NCBI RefSeq assembly: GCF_934668725.1
Contig: NZ_CAKUOF010000020.1
Location: 1-63,173 of the forward strand
DNA: 63,173 nucleotides
Direction: 5' to 3'
Source of the DNA: an uncultured Dysgonomonas sp.
GTDB taxonomy: Bacteria; Bacteroidota; Bacteroidia; Bacteroidales; Dysgonomonadaceae
The number at the start of each line of letters is the position of its first letter. Positions within the stretch are counted from its first letter, which is position 1. A program made the translations under genes and the position numbers. Shown piece after piece: positions 17,733 to 25,972 of this stretch. The notes beneath the pieces were generated by a model. That model saw only the letters and a list, made by a program, of their open reading frames with translations. It had not been told where the DNA came from and searched no databases.

Positions 17733-19274
17733 TTATGCTAAACTCTTAAGAAGGCTTTTCATACTTACTTTATCGGTAATTATCTCGGCCAACTTATTAA
17801 TATCTACACGCTCTTGCTCCATAGTATCACGATAGCGGATAGTAACAGTATTGTCTTCTAATGTCTGGTGATCTACTGTCACACAGTAAGGTGTACCAAT
17901 AGCATCATGACGACGGTAGCGTTTACCTATACTGTCCTTTTCATCATATTGACACTTAAAGTCAAATTTCAATGCGTCTATAATCTCCATGGCTTTTTCG
18001 GGTAATCCGTCTTTCTTCACCAATGGGCATACACCTAATTTTATCGGTGCCAGTGGAGCCGGTAATCTAAGGACTACGCGGGTTTCGCCATTTTCAAGAG
18101 TTTCTTCGCAATACGAAGCCGCAATAGTGGAGAGAAACATACGATCGACCCCGATAGATGTTTCTACAACATAAGGAGTGTACGATTTATTTAACTCCGG
18201 ATCGAAATATTGGATTTTCTTTCCCGAGAATTTTTCATGGCTGCTCAAGTCAAAATCGGTACGAGAGTGTATACCTTCTACTTCTTTAAAGCCGAATGGC
18301 ATTTCGAATTCTATATCTGTTGCTGCATTCGCATAGTGAGCCAATTTATCGTGATCGTGGAAACGGTATTTAGCATCTCCATAACCCAATGCTTTATGCC
18401 ATTTCATACGGGTCTCCTTCCATTTTGCAAACCAATCAAGTTCTTCTCCGGGACGAACGAAAAATTGCATTTCCATTTGTTCGAATTCGCGCATACGGAA
18501 AATAAACTGACGGGCAACAATCTCGTTACGGAATGCTTTTCCTATTTGTGCTATACCGAATGGAATCTTCATACGTCCTGTTTTTTGTACATTCAGGAAG
18601 TTTACGAAAATACCCTGAGCTGTTTCGGGGCGAAGATACACTTTCATTGCTCCATCGGCTGTAGAACCCATTTCGGTTGCAAACATCAGATTAAACTGAC
18701 GTACTTCCGTCCAGTTACGAGTGCCACTTATGGGGCAAACGATTTCACAGTCGATGATTATATTGCGTAGTTCTTCTAAATCCGAATCATTTAATGCTTT
18801 TGCAAAGCGTGCATGTACTTCGTCACGTTTAGCTTGATTCTCCAATACGCGTGGATTTGTCTCACGATACATGGCTGCATCAAAGCTATCGCCAAATTTC
18901 TTGGCCGCTTTTTCTACTTCCTTATTTATTTTATCGTCTATCTTAGCCAGATAATCTTCAACCAATACATCTGCACGATAACGTTTTTTGCTGTCTTTAT
19001 TGTCAATCAACGGATCATTAAAGGCATCAACGTGTCCCGACGCTTTCCAGATAGTAGGATGCATAAATATAGCAGAGTCGATACCTACTACATTGTCGTT
19101 TAGCAATACCATACTGTCCCACCAGTATTTTTTCAGGTTGTTTTTTAATTCAACCCCATTTTGACCATAGTCGTATACTGCTCCCAACCCGTCATAAATT
19201 TCGCTGGATTGAAATACAAATCCGTACTCTTTACAATGCGAAACAATCTTCTTAAAAACGTCTTCTTGTGCCAT
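17733..19274 (-). CDS. glyS: Glycyl-tRNA synthetase (single-chain, alpha2 type)
   Basis: This 513-residue class II aminoacyl-tRNA synthetase charges tRNA-Gly. Visible marks are the N-terminal SSEIYDGLGAVYDYGQNGVELKNN, the motif 2 region FRNEIVARQFIFRMREFEQMEMQFF, and motif 3 GVDRMFLSTIA, followed by an anticodon-binding domain. It is the eukaryote/archaea-like single-polypeptide form, not the alpha2beta2 enzyme of proteobacteria, as expected for Bacteroidetes. It is monocistronic with its own terminator. Confidence 0.97.
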   Translation of the reverse strand: MAQEDVFKKIVSHCKEYGFVFQSSEIYDGLGAVYDYGQNGVELKNNLKKYWWDSMVLLNDNVVGIDSAIFMHPTIWKASGHVDAFNDPLIDNKDSKKRYRADVLVEDYLAKIDDKINKEVEKAAKKFGDSFDAAMYRETNPRVLENQAKRDEVHARFAKALNDSDLEELRNIIIDCEIVCPISGTRNWTEVRQFNLMFATEMGSTADGAMKVYLRPETAQGIFVNFLNVQKTGRMKIPFGIAQIGKAFRNEIVARQFIFRMREFEQMEMQFFVRPGEELDWFAKWKETRMKWHKALGYGDAKYRFHDHDKLAHYANAATDIEFEMPFGFKEVEGIHSRTDFDLSSHEKFSGKKIQYFDPELNKSYTPYVVETSIGVDRMFLSTIAASYCEETLENGETRVVLRLPAPLAPIKLGVCPLVKKDGLPEKAMEIIDALKFDFKCQYDEKDSIGKRYRRHDAIGTPYCVTVDHQTLEDNTVTIRYRDTMEQERVDINKLAEIITDKVSMKSLLKSLA

Positions 19275-19587
19275 AATATATGTAATCTTTCATTATTCTT
19301 TTTCGGATGGACAAAGTAAATACTTTTTTTGCATAAAAACCAGCGTTCGAACTCCTAGCTAGAGTCTTTAAATAAGCTATTTACTATTATAGACCGGAAT
19401 TGATTGTTTGATTGCTCAATTTACCTATTAGTTTACGGGAAGTGTTTTTTGAAAACCGGTTATTTTAGGCTTTTTTTCATACTCCCATAATTATATTCAT
19501 CTTTATTTCCTATTTTTACAACACGCACTACAATTTGATCTAAAATAGAACTAAGTTTGATGTAGAATCTAATTAAAATTACAAATT
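19275..19587. other. Intergenic region between glyS and the small membrane protein
   Basis: This 313-bp divergent gap is AT-rich. It has TTACTTTG-like sequence on the minus strand near 19307 (a near -7 match for glyS) and TAAGTTTG at 19552-19559 on the plus strand, a full -7 match for the small gene. I saw no other structure. Confidence 0.4.
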
Positions 19588-19821
19588 ATGAGATTGCTGA
19601 TAGGTATACTTACTACAATTATTGTTCTGACGGGAGCAACTCTTACAGTGCTGGCTCTTTGGGGCATTCAACCCATATCGTGGCAAATAGTCTGGAAATC
19701 GGGAGTCACTATAGCCGTAGTATGCGGAACTGGACTTTTAATTTATCTTTTCTATTATATCTTCTTTAAAGATTACTCATACAATAAAGACAAAAGAAAC
19801 GGGGGTAGAAGTTTATTCTAA
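19588..19821 (+). CDS. Small two-helix membrane protein, function unknown
   Basis: The 77-residue protein has two predicted TM helices (about residues 3-26 and 34-59), joined by a short loop containing WGIQPISWQIVW. A basic C-terminal tail, FFKDYSYNKDKRNGG, is probably cytoplasmic. I do not recognise a family. It is supported as a gene by the TAAGTTTG box 29 bp upstream, a clean terminator downstream, and an amphipathic composition typical of real small membrane proteins. Confidence 0.6.
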   Translation: MRLLIGILTTIIVLTGATLTVLALWGIQPISWQIVWKSGVTIAVVCGTGLLIYLFYYIFFKDYSYNKDKRNGGRSLF

Positions 19822-19867
19822 TTTAAATTCATAGAAGTAAACACAGTGCCCGCACAGCCCATATATA

Positions 19868-19899
19868 AAGAAACTCCTGAAATATTTCAGGAGTTTCTT
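19868..19899. terminator. Bidirectional terminator
   Basis: A perfect 14-bp stem (19868-19881 with 19886-19899) lies between the small membrane gene and the end of the PUL, with A/T-rich flanks on both sides. Confidence 0.75.
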
Positions 19900-19961
19900 C
19901 TATTTAAGGTTTCATTTCACGGATTTAAGTAAACAGAATTATACTTAACAAACCTGAAACC

Positions 19962-22463
19962 TTATTTCTTTTGATTTAATTTAGTTTCCAACATTTTGAT
20001 AAAGTATCCTCCAACTACCGATCTGGCTTGGAAACCCCGCTGATTAGGTCTGTCGGTAAATACCCAATCGGACATAGGCACACGATCTGTTGTTTCACTC
20101 ATAAATAAGTGTACAGGAGCGATAAACTTCTCAAAAGTCGCTTGATTATCGGCCAATGTAGCAGTCCATATGATCCAATCGGTTTTTGTATAAGTTTCGC
20201 GATTGTCCAGAGGTAAACCATATTTATTTTGTTTCGTTAAATAATAGGCAACTTCCTTCTGTGCCACTTCGGGAGGGAATATTCCCATCTTCATCAACTT
20301 ATCCCATACCAGATTGTATTTTTGGCTCCATGTTCCCGATTGATCGAATGTCAGACGATAGTGGTCTCCGTCATCAGCCATTTTCACCCATTCGGCAGCC
20401 ATGTCTTTTGCTATTTTAGTATACTTTTCCGCAACATCTTTTTTGCCCAGCATATCGGCCAACTTGCCATAAGAGGCAATTCCCAGTATTGCTTTGATAG
20501 AAAGATTGGTATTATGTGCAAAGTGCCCTGCAAAATCATCTGTACACAATTGATTCTCAGGATCAAGTCCATTTTCTACCAGATAATCAGTCCAAACGGT
20601 TAATACATCCCAGTGTTTCTTAGCATAATCTGCGTTACCTTCCACCTCAGCTATTGCACCTGCAAGAATAATCATGTTACCCGATTCTTCTACCGGCATA
20701 TCGCCGCCATAAGTTTGTCCGTTAGCCAGTGGATAAGTACCAACATCATGAGCTGCAAAAGGTTTTGTCCATTTACCGCTTTCGCTGTAATAGAAGATGT
20801 GATTTTGTAATGCCTTTGCCAATTCTACATTATAATACAGGAATAAGGGTGACGACGGATAAGTTATGTCCACCGTACCGATAGAACCGTTACTGAAGTT
20901 TTCTTTTGACAAGAACAATAAATCTCCGTTAGGAGCTTGAACCAGTTTATGGGCTGAAATTGCCTGACGGTAAGCTATAGCACATAGTTCTGCATATTTT
21001 TTACCACCTGAAGCCATTGCATCAGTCATCAGATTTTCATCAAATTTATAGCACTTGCTCAACAATTGGCTATACTCTTCTTTTGCTTTATGAAATTCAT
21101 CCAGAATATTATTTTTTCCATCAGCATTCCAATAAGCTCTTAAATTATCTCCGAAATATTGTATAGAATACAAATCATCATATCCTAGCAGGAATTTACC
21201 CGATGCTTTATTTACTGAGCCCAGAGAACGAGTGAAAGCTAATTTTTCATTATTTCCGATTCTCTTTTCGACAGATTCTTTTTGTACATTATTAGCAAAA
21301 TTTGCCCTAAGCTCTTTTCCATCCCCTATACTCGATGTTGTGCCTTTATCTTTTTCGGTAGCCAGATAAAAATACCCCCAGTCGATACGAAGATCATCAC
21401 CTTGCTTAGCCAGAATCTTTTGTGTCGAACTTCCCGTTTTAAGGAACATCATACCTCCATTATCAAAACCTTCGCTTTCGGCCTCCTGATAAGGTCTGTC
21501 TAATGCCCAATTAGAAGAAGCCTCAAGATACAATTGCACATCATGCGATTTGCTATCAGTCGATAACACTTCATACGAAATGTAATTGACAGGACGAGAC
21601 ATCAGCTTCAAATCATCCATGAACAAAGGTGCTGTAAATGTTAATTTCAGATCTACATTACCACAACTAAATACATAATGAGTTTGAGTAGCTTGCACAT
21701 CGACCGATTTTTGGGTAGCTGTTTTATTGAAGAAAGTTGTATTTTCTTTTTCAACAAACAAACCATAATCAAGCAATCCGTTACCAACCCTGTTATAACA
21801 GTATCCGGATATTACATTTGTTCCTTTTGCCAAAGAAGCTACGACATTCTCGGGAAGCTTAATCAATACGTTTTTCTTAGCGGCATTTCCTGTGTTTACA
21901 ACTTCGATACCATTCACGTAAATAACAGCATCATCATCGTGAGAATATTCCAGATAAACGTTTTTACCTTTCAGATCTTCTTCGATATTCACAACCCGTC
22001 TTGTCCAGATGTATTCACTACCCCACTGGGTTTTGGCAGTTACCTCATTTTCCTGTGTTCCAAATGCGGCAGGACCTTCTTTCCATTTCGAATCGTCGAA
22101 ATCATTTTGCATCCATGTATCAGCAGGTTTATCGGTTACATACTTTCCTGTCCAGTCACCGTATTCCGAAGTTTTAGCAATTGCATTTAACTCCAGATCT
22201 TCGGTACCCATAAAACGGTATACTTCGTTATCGACCTTTATGGCTCCAATTAAAGGAAAGTCTTTACCTGTCCAGTGTTTTACAGAACTATCATAAAGAT
22301 TGTCGGTAAAAGACCATCCGCTTGTATACGGATCGATAGTTATAAGCGGATAAGCCGGTGGACGGATATCATTCTTTATAACATTGAAAGTAGGACTGTT
22401 ACTTTCCGAACAACTCAGCATAGCACCGGTTATTAGAAAGCCTAATAAAAGATTTTTTTTCAT
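19962..22463 (-). CDS. Glutaminase A-like lipoprotein (DUF4964/DUF5127/DUF4965/DUF1793 architecture)
   Basis: The 833-residue lipoprotein (signal ending MLSC-S) has the layout seen in Bacteroides proteins of this type. A short N-terminal DUF4964-like segment contains RPPAYPLITIDPYTSGWSF. A beta-rich DUF5127-like region follows, then a DUF4965-like middle, then a C-terminal (alpha/alpha)-barrel-like part with GDMPVEESGNMIIL and DNRETYTKTDWIIWTA. Fungal relatives are called glutaminase A, but in Bacteroidetes these genes lie in PULs and are suspected glycosidases. It is the last gene of the PUL, separated from the next upstream gene by a dispersed repeat, so it may be less tightly co-transcribed. 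Confidence 0.8.
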   Translation of the reverse strand: MKKNLLLGFLITGAMLSCSESNSPTFNVIKNDIRPPAYPLITIDPYTSGWSFTDNLYDSSVKHWTGKDFPLIGAIKVDNEVYRFMGTEDLELNAIAKTSEYGDWTGKYVTDKPADTWMQNDFDDSKWKEGPAAFGTQENEVTAKTQWGSEYIWTRRVVNIEEDLKGKNVYLEYSHDDDAVIYVNGIEVVNTGNAAKKNVLIKLPENVVASLAKGTNVISGYCYNRVGNGLLDYGLFVEKENTTFFNKTATQKSVDVQATQTHYVFSCGNVDLKLTFTAPLFMDDLKLMSRPVNYISYEVLSTDSKSHDVQLYLEASSNWALDRPYQEAESEGFDNGGMMFLKTGSSTQKILAKQGDDLRIDWGYFYLATEKDKGTTSSIGDGKELRANFANNVQKESVEKRIGNNEKLAFTRSLGSVNKASGKFLLGYDDLYSIQYFGDNLRAYWNADGKNNILDEFHKAKEEYSQLLSKCYKFDENLMTDAMASGGKKYAELCAIAYRQAISAHKLVQAPNGDLLFLSKENFSNGSIGTVDITYPSSPLFLYYNVELAKALQNHIFYYSESGKWTKPFAAHDVGTYPLANGQTYGGDMPVEESGNMIILAGAIAEVEGNADYAKKHWDVLTVWTDYLVENGLDPENQLCTDDFAGHFAHNTNLSIKAILGIASYGKLADMLGKKDVAEKYTKIAKDMAAEWVKMADDGDHYRLTFDQSGTWSQKYNLVWDKLMKMGIFPPEVAQKEVAYYLTKQNKYGLPLDNRETYTKTDWIIWTATLADNQATFEKFIAPVHLFMSETTDRVPMSDWVFTDRPNQRGFQARSVVGGYFIKMLETKLNQKK

Positions 22464-22516
22464 GTAATTTATTTTAGTTAAGAGTTATATTATTATAATT
22501 CATCGGTTTAATTTCA

Positions 22517-22793
22517 CTAACGCACCCTCTCAATTTTATTTTTTTTAACATCTTCATTCGCCCTGCGAGTACCCCGTGCGAAAGCTATTACATGCGTCAG
22601 CCCAAGTGCATCAGTGGTGTAGCCGTTTGGCTGACAAGCGAAGCAGGCGTAAAACTAAACGTGCCGATAGGCAGTAGGTTTAGTTTAGACTGCAAGCTTA
22701 AGTCAGGCAGGCGAGCCACGCAGCACAAAGACTTTTTGATTCCTTTTGCGGCTTTGGGCAAAAGGAATGCAAGTAATCTTTGATTACGCGCAG
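22517..22793 (+). repeat. Dispersed hairpin-rich repeat, copy A
   Basis: About 277 bp of higher GC than its surroundings matches, in inverted orientation, the copy at 62537-62956. It holds three hairpins. The first is AAACTAAAC (22652-22660) with GTTTAGTTT (22678-22686). The second is ATTCCTTTTGC (22739-22749) with its complement (22758-22768). The third is GTAATC-TTT-GATTAC (22773-22787). Its end at the latter hairpin is well conserved between copies. It lies inside the PUL, between two minus-strand genes. Short open frames within it are probably not genes. Confidence 0.8.
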
Positions 22794-22830
22794 ATAAATC
22801 AACTACTAATCAACATTAATAATCCAATTA

Positions 22831-25017
22831 TCACCACGCAAAAGAGACTTTTACTCCGTCAGAATTATTCTCGAAAGTTAAGAAACAGGTTTTACTGTAT
22901 TCATCCCACGACCATTGAGTATCTTTCAATTCAGTTCCGTCGGGTGCTGTTATCAGACATTTATTAGGTTTGGCAGGTAGTAAAACTCGCATCGAATTTG
23001 TTGTATTTATAGGGCTTTTAGCTACGAAAGAATAGGTTGATTTACTTATCTTTTCGTCATATATACGAGATGCGGAAGCCAATACCTGAGGTTTTGATTT
23101 ATCTTTCACACGTCCTACATTGTATAAGAAAGCTTGCTCACCGGGTAATACAACTTTCTCTTTTAAAACGGGTAGCTGCGGATCGAATAAATCAATCAAT
23201 ATACCTTGGAAAGTATACGGAGTTGTATTTTTGTTTTCGTCTAGTACTGCAATCAAATCATACTGACTTCTTGCAAGGTAGAAACTATTTTTAAACTCTA
23301 ACTTACCTGCTTTTGCTTTCTGCTCATACATTCGTTTGACAATATCAACCAGCTTAGTGTCCTGCCCTGCTTGCATGGCAAACTCTTTCGGGTCGTTACG
23401 TAACACGTACACTGTTCCTTTTCCATAAGCATATTCTCCTTCTTGCGGATTAGTACCTATATTCATTATTTCGAACAAGTGATCCGAAGCCACATTGTAC
23501 TTCATCTCTCCTTGGTTCCACCATTCCTGAACCGATTGAAACGGATCATTATCTTGACCGCTATAAACCAGAATACCACCTTTTTTCACCCACTCGGCAA
23601 GAAGCTTATGTGCTTCTGCTGTCTGAGGTTTCATGTTCGAATAAGACATCAACAAGACTTTAGTATCTTTCAAGGTCTCAGCATACGATAGATTCTCTAT
23701 GTGAACAGTTTTAACAGGTACTCCACGCTTCAGGAAAGGGAGTGCTTGTCCGTAAAAATTCGACAATTGAGGGTCTTCATATCCTGCATGGGTAGGGAAA
23801 CGCTGAAACATCAGCGAATTAGCCATAAGAACACTGATACCTGTTGAGCCTGTTACCTTATTATCCGACAAAGGCATCGAATTCAAAGCATTTATCATCA
23901 CCTGCATTTGTGTTGAGTAATGACGGGGAATGGTTGCCCTTTCTTCGCTGTTGGCACTTTTTCGATACAATCCCTCATAAATACGCTCCGGCCAAGGCAT
24001 CACTTCATAATCGGCAATTTGAGGATACAATAGCTGAGCTGTAAATGTCGCTTCGTAATTTTTCTTGAAATCGACCCAATCGCGAGGTAAATCTTCAATA
24101 GGATCGGTCAGGAAAAACATTTTACGTCCTGTCGGAGCAGTCATAGATTCCATAGAACCGTATTCCAGAAAAGCTGTTTCAAAAACACGTTCTTTTGCTT
24201 TACCGTTAAAATAGTTTGGTTCGCGGGATGTTCCCGTCCAAACCTGTGCAATATACCCGTCTACACAGGGAAGCGAAGCCAGACTCGCCTCCGGGCTTAC
24301 AATCTGCCATTGCGAATAATTCACCAGTGAGTGAGTAGGTACATAACAACGAACGTTCATGCCCTTACTTTTCCCATATTCTTTTGCATACGTAAATACT
24401 TCATTGAGGGCATTGTAGTATAACTGGTATTTTAATTTATTGGCTAAATAGGTATTTTCGGGCGATTCGTGCTGTGGTCGCCAATCGAACCCGTAATACT
24501 TTTTCCATTCTCTTTTAAAAGCATCACTATATCCGGCTCGTGCCCAAAATTCGGGTTCTTCCAAATATATGGCATCAATACCGGCATCTATCACCCGTTT
24601 GATCTGAGCCTCCTTCATGTATTTAATGAAATTTTCGGTGGGTACGATATAAGGTATCAAGTGTCCATGCCAGATGGTATCACCTTGCCGAGTAACCTGA
24701 CCTTCATCGAGATGCCATTTGCCATCCCATTTACCTGTAAAGTAATCCTGATACTCACCCCAGGCTATACCTGTCATGAAATGGGTTTTATATCCTCGGT
24801 CTTGCCACGATTTTACACGTTCTTCAAAGGATACTCTTTTTGATTTGTCCGATGGATTTCCTCCAACACCATATACAATAGCTGCATCTGCTCTATTGTC
24901 AATGGACGGCTTCCACGGGTGGGAAGTCTGGAAAACTGTTTTAACATCATCTTTAGTTTGGGCTCCAACTTGGATCGCCAGACATAAAAGGCCTAAAGCC
25001 AGTATGTTCTTTTTCAT
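22831..25017 (-). CDS. Secreted GH-A-like TIM-barrel protein with beta-galactosidase-trimerisation-like domain
   Basis: The 728-residue protein has a signal peptide ending QVGAQ. The first 350 or so residues look like a clan GH-A TIM barrel. IYLEEPEFWARAGY could carry the acid/base Glu, as the NEP motif does in GH42. The middle segment (about 370-540) has LLMSYSNMKPQTAEAHKLLAEWVKKGGILVYSG, like the class-I-GATase-like trimerisation domain of GH42 enzymes. A beta domain ends the protein. I cannot assign a numbered GH family. It is encoded in a mannan-type PUL. Confidence 0.6.
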   Translation of the reverse strand: MKKNILALGLLCLAIQVGAQTKDDVKTVFQTSHPWKPSIDNRADAAIVYGVGGNPSDKSKRVSFEERVKSWQDRGYKTHFMTGIAWGEYQDYFTGKWDGKWHLDEGQVTRQGDTIWHGHLIPYIVPTENFIKYMKEAQIKRVIDAGIDAIYLEEPEFWARAGYSDAFKREWKKYYGFDWRPQHESPENTYLANKLKYQLYYNALNEVFTYAKEYGKSKGMNVRCYVPTHSLVNYSQWQIVSPEASLASLPCVDGYIAQVWTGTSREPNYFNGKAKERVFETAFLEYGSMESMTAPTGRKMFFLTDPIEDLPRDWVDFKKNYEATFTAQLLYPQIADYEVMPWPERIYEGLYRKSANSEERATIPRHYSTQMQVMINALNSMPLSDNKVTGSTGISVLMANSLMFQRFPTHAGYEDPQLSNFYGQALPFLKRGVPVKTVHIENLSYAETLKDTKVLLMSYSNMKPQTAEAHKLLAEWVKKGGILVYSGQDNDPFQSVQEWWNQGEMKYNVASDHLFEIMNIGTNPQEGEYAYGKGTVYVLRNDPKEFAMQAGQDTKLVDIVKRMYEQKAKAGKLEFKNSFYLARSQYDLIAVLDENKNTTPYTFQGILIDLFDPQLPVLKEKVVLPGEQAFLYNVGRVKDKSKPQVLASASRIYDEKISKSTYSFVAKSPINTTNSMRVLLPAKPNKCLITAPDGTELKDTQWSWDEYSKTCFLTFENNSDGVKVSFAW

Positions 25018-25123
25018 ATTAAATTGCTAAGTAGTTCATAAAAGTATACTCTCGGTAATATTAAGGTTTAAAGCTAAACAAATAAACGCCTAGCTTTAAA
25101 CCTGAACAATCAAATCTAAAACT

Positions 25124-25939
25124 TTATGGAACCATTACTTCTTTTGCTTCATTGTAATTCCAACGACGTGTACCACTGCCTTGTGGAGTATCGTAGTTTA
25201 TACGGGCTGCTGCACGGATAAATACACTTCGTCCTCCGGGAATAGCATCTTTGGATTGAATGGTAATAGTTTCTCCGAACAATGTATTGAAAGCCGAGCC
25301 CGAATATTCGATTTTGTTTGACCATCGTGAGTCCTGAGCCCGATATCCAACACTGGATGAATAACTGACAAACAACTGTATGTCGGTTACGTTAAGAAAA
25401 CTGTTACTATATCCTCCCATTGGTTCGATTTTGGAACGGAAATCTTCTTCCGATACTCCACGTGTAACACGAACCTTGGCTGTGATTTTTCCATTGGTCA
25501 ATGTAGGTTCTCCCACCCACTCTATTTTAAGGAAAGGTTGTACCTCGAATTTTACTTTCGTGACTCCCTTGATGTCTAATGTTTTACTTTCGTCAGCCAA
25601 AGGCACTCCGCTTGGGTCTTCGCGAACCAGAGGGATAAACGGCCCATCGATGCGTACATTATAGTTGCCTTTAAACAGTTTTGTATTCTGAAAAGTACCA
25701 TTAGACATACAGTAAAAGTCGGGATTATGGGTAACATTCGGGCCCCAGCTTAGTTCGGTCAGACGCACACGGATACCTTCGCTTCCCTGATCGGTCAATA
25801 CGGGTTCTCCGGTAACTACATCCACTACTTCACCTTGTAATGTTTCGGCAGGTGCATCGTAGTTGTCCATTTTGAACAGATCACAGGAACTGAACGAAAA
25901 CAACACACATAATAAAGTATAAAATGCTATTTTTTTCAT
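25124..25939 (-). CDS. DUF3823 family lipoprotein (putative surface glycan-binding protein)
   Basis: The 271-residue lipoprotein (FSSC-D) follows SusD directly, the usual place for DUF3823 proteins. The N-terminus TLQGEVVDVVTGEPV looks like a carboxypeptidase-regulatory-like beta-sandwich, and a second beta-rich domain follows. The likely role is glycan capture at the cell surface, by position and analogy with SusE/SusF. Binding residues cannot be named. Confidence 0.8.
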   Translation of the reverse strand: MKKIAFYTLLCVLFSFSSCDLFKMDNYDAPAETLQGEVVDVVTGEPVLTDQGSEGIRVRLTELSWGPNVTHNPDFYCMSNGTFQNTKLFKGNYNVRIDGPFIPLVREDPSGVPLADESKTLDIKGVTKVKFEVQPFLKIEWVGEPTLTNGKITAKVRVTRGVSEEDFRSKIEPMGGYSNSFLNVTDIQLFVSYSSSVGYRAQDSRWSNKIEYSGSAFNTLFGETITIQSKDAIPGGRSVFIRAAARINYDTPQGSGTRRWNYNEAKEVMVP

Positions 25940-25972
25940 ATTCTATGTATTCTTATATTATCTAATTATTGA

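Noticed and set aside
22592..22783. 63-codon open frame in repeat copy A
   Set aside because: It lies wholly in the repeat, is on the opposite strand to neighbouring genes, and has no promoter or family resemblance.
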